From NCBI GenBank assembly GCA_036172265.1, contig JASFBA010000014.1:1-34156 (forward strand): DNA of 34,156 bases. Reading direction: 5' to 3'. This DNA is from JASFBA01 sp036172265 (GTDB lineage: Bacteria; Chloroflexota; Chloroflexia; DTKN01). Made by a program: the position numbers and the translations under genes. Positions 33,811 through 34,156 of this stretch are shown in pieces (position 1 is the stretch's first letter; the number at the start of each line of letters is the position of its first letter). The notes beneath the pieces are model-generated. The model did no database searches and was not told where the DNA came from. It saw only the letters and a program-made list of their open reading frames with translations.

Positions 33811-33954
33811 CGAAGCCCCCCGCAGAAAGGCGCTGCCGCCGGCGGCAAAGCGTCCCCGGCCCGGCCGAACCCGGTGGTCACCCGTCCCCATCCCCCATCC
33901 GGCGGGGCAGGCCGCTCGGTGGAGGCCGTCCCGCCAAATCCCCCCTGGGGGGAT

Positions 33955-34023
33955 AGGCCGGCCCCGCTTTCGGCCGGCGGAATGGGCCGCTCGGCCCAAG
34001 GCGTGTCCCGAAACGCCGGCCGG
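33955..34023. repeat. 69-bp direct repeat, copy B
   Basis: Second copy of the unit at 33686-33754, 66 of 69 bases identical. It ends 20 bases downstream (minus strand) of the stop codon of the edge gene. Confidence 0.9.
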
Positions 34024-34042
34024 CCGGGTCCTCCACCCCCAC

Positions 34043-34156
34043 CTAGGCATGCCCCCGGAACTCGCTCCCCGGCCAATGCCACCAGAGGTGGCCGGCCGTC
34101 CAGTGGACATCGCCCTGATGCTCGGCCACCCAGGCCGAAACCTCGGGGGTGTTCCA
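34043..34156 (-). CDS. C-terminal end of an unidentified protein, cut by right edge
   Basis: On the minus strand a frame enters from the right edge and runs 37 codons to TAG at 34043-34045. It reads WNTPEVSAWVAEHQGD, then a Trp/His-rich stretch HWTAGHLWWHWPG and ends EFRGHA. The residue make-up is protein-like and unlike the repeat DNA that follows, so I accept it as a gene end. The family cannot be recognised. Confidence 0.45.
   Translation of the reverse strand, partial: WNTPEVSAWVAEHQGDVHWTAGHLWWHWPGSEFRGHA

Larger units (their letters stand above)
33597..34042. other. repeat-rich non-coding region upstream of rplU
   Basis: 446 bases without a credible gene. It holds the rplU promoter (33630-33658), a 69-bp direct repeat in two copies, and a run of strong hairpins. 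Open frames across it are products of GC-rich repeats and show no protein-like conservation. Confidence 0.7.

Noticed and set aside
33684..34110. Open frames (132 and 112 codons, minus strand) in the repeat block
   Set aside because: They encode repeated, Gly/Arg/Pro-rich sequence derived from the 69-bp repeats in more than one frame, with no ribosome site or recognisable domain.

Overview
The window is a high-GC bacterial chromosome segment, most likely from a Chloroflexota (Anaerolineae/Thermoflexus-like) genome. That placement is inferred from style: lipoproteins with Thr-Pro linkers, a PbpC plus alpha-2-macroglobulin pair, an archaeal/eukaryotic-type prolyl-tRNA synthetase, a DUF2227 protein and short palindromic interspersed repeats. 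No rRNA, tRNA or CRISPR array was recognised. Nearly all of the window is coding.

Layout. 1-6383 (minus): a multi-GAF sensor protein cut by the left edge, a polysaccharide-deacetylase lipoprotein, the GTPase gene obgE, and restriction-modification (R-M) module 1 (PD-(D/E)XK-like nuclease plus SPPY methyltransferase, ATGA overlap) under a perfect TTGACA-17-TATAAT promoter. 6580-11640 (plus): a large polytopic membrane protein and pyruvate phosphate dikinase, each with its own promoter. 11789-14127 (plus): R-M module 2, a methyltransferase with an HPPY motif coupled to a protein that appears to combine an EVE/PUA-like N-terminus with a NucS-like nuclease C-terminus. 14143-26641 (plus): guaA, an NHL/beta-propeller lipoprotein, an adenosine deaminase, penicillin-binding protein PbpC, a possible 39-aa gene and a 1996-aa alpha-2-macroglobulin lipoprotein. 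26898-27524 (plus): maf, convergent with the next block. 27534-33596 (minus): rplU-rpmA-rpmE-tdk-DUF2227-proS(archaeal type)-Zn ribbon-proS(bacterial type)-ASCH, driven at its head by a strong promoter. 33597-34042: repeat-rich non-coding DNA. 34043-34156: the C-terminal end of another minus-strand gene.

How it fits together. Most genes are housekeeping: translation, nucleotide metabolism, cell wall and PEP/pyruvate metabolism. The accessory content is the two R-M modules, which have visibly lower GC than their neighbours. Each lies directly upstream of, and in line with, an essential guanine-nucleotide gene (obgE, guaA) and carries the only clear promoter for that stretch. PbpC and the alpha-2-macroglobulin form a recognised periplasmic defence/repair pair. 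Small repeats occur between genes: two heptamer (ATTGCGT) arrays, two copies of a REP-like palindrome, and a 69-bp direct repeat flanking strong hairpins.
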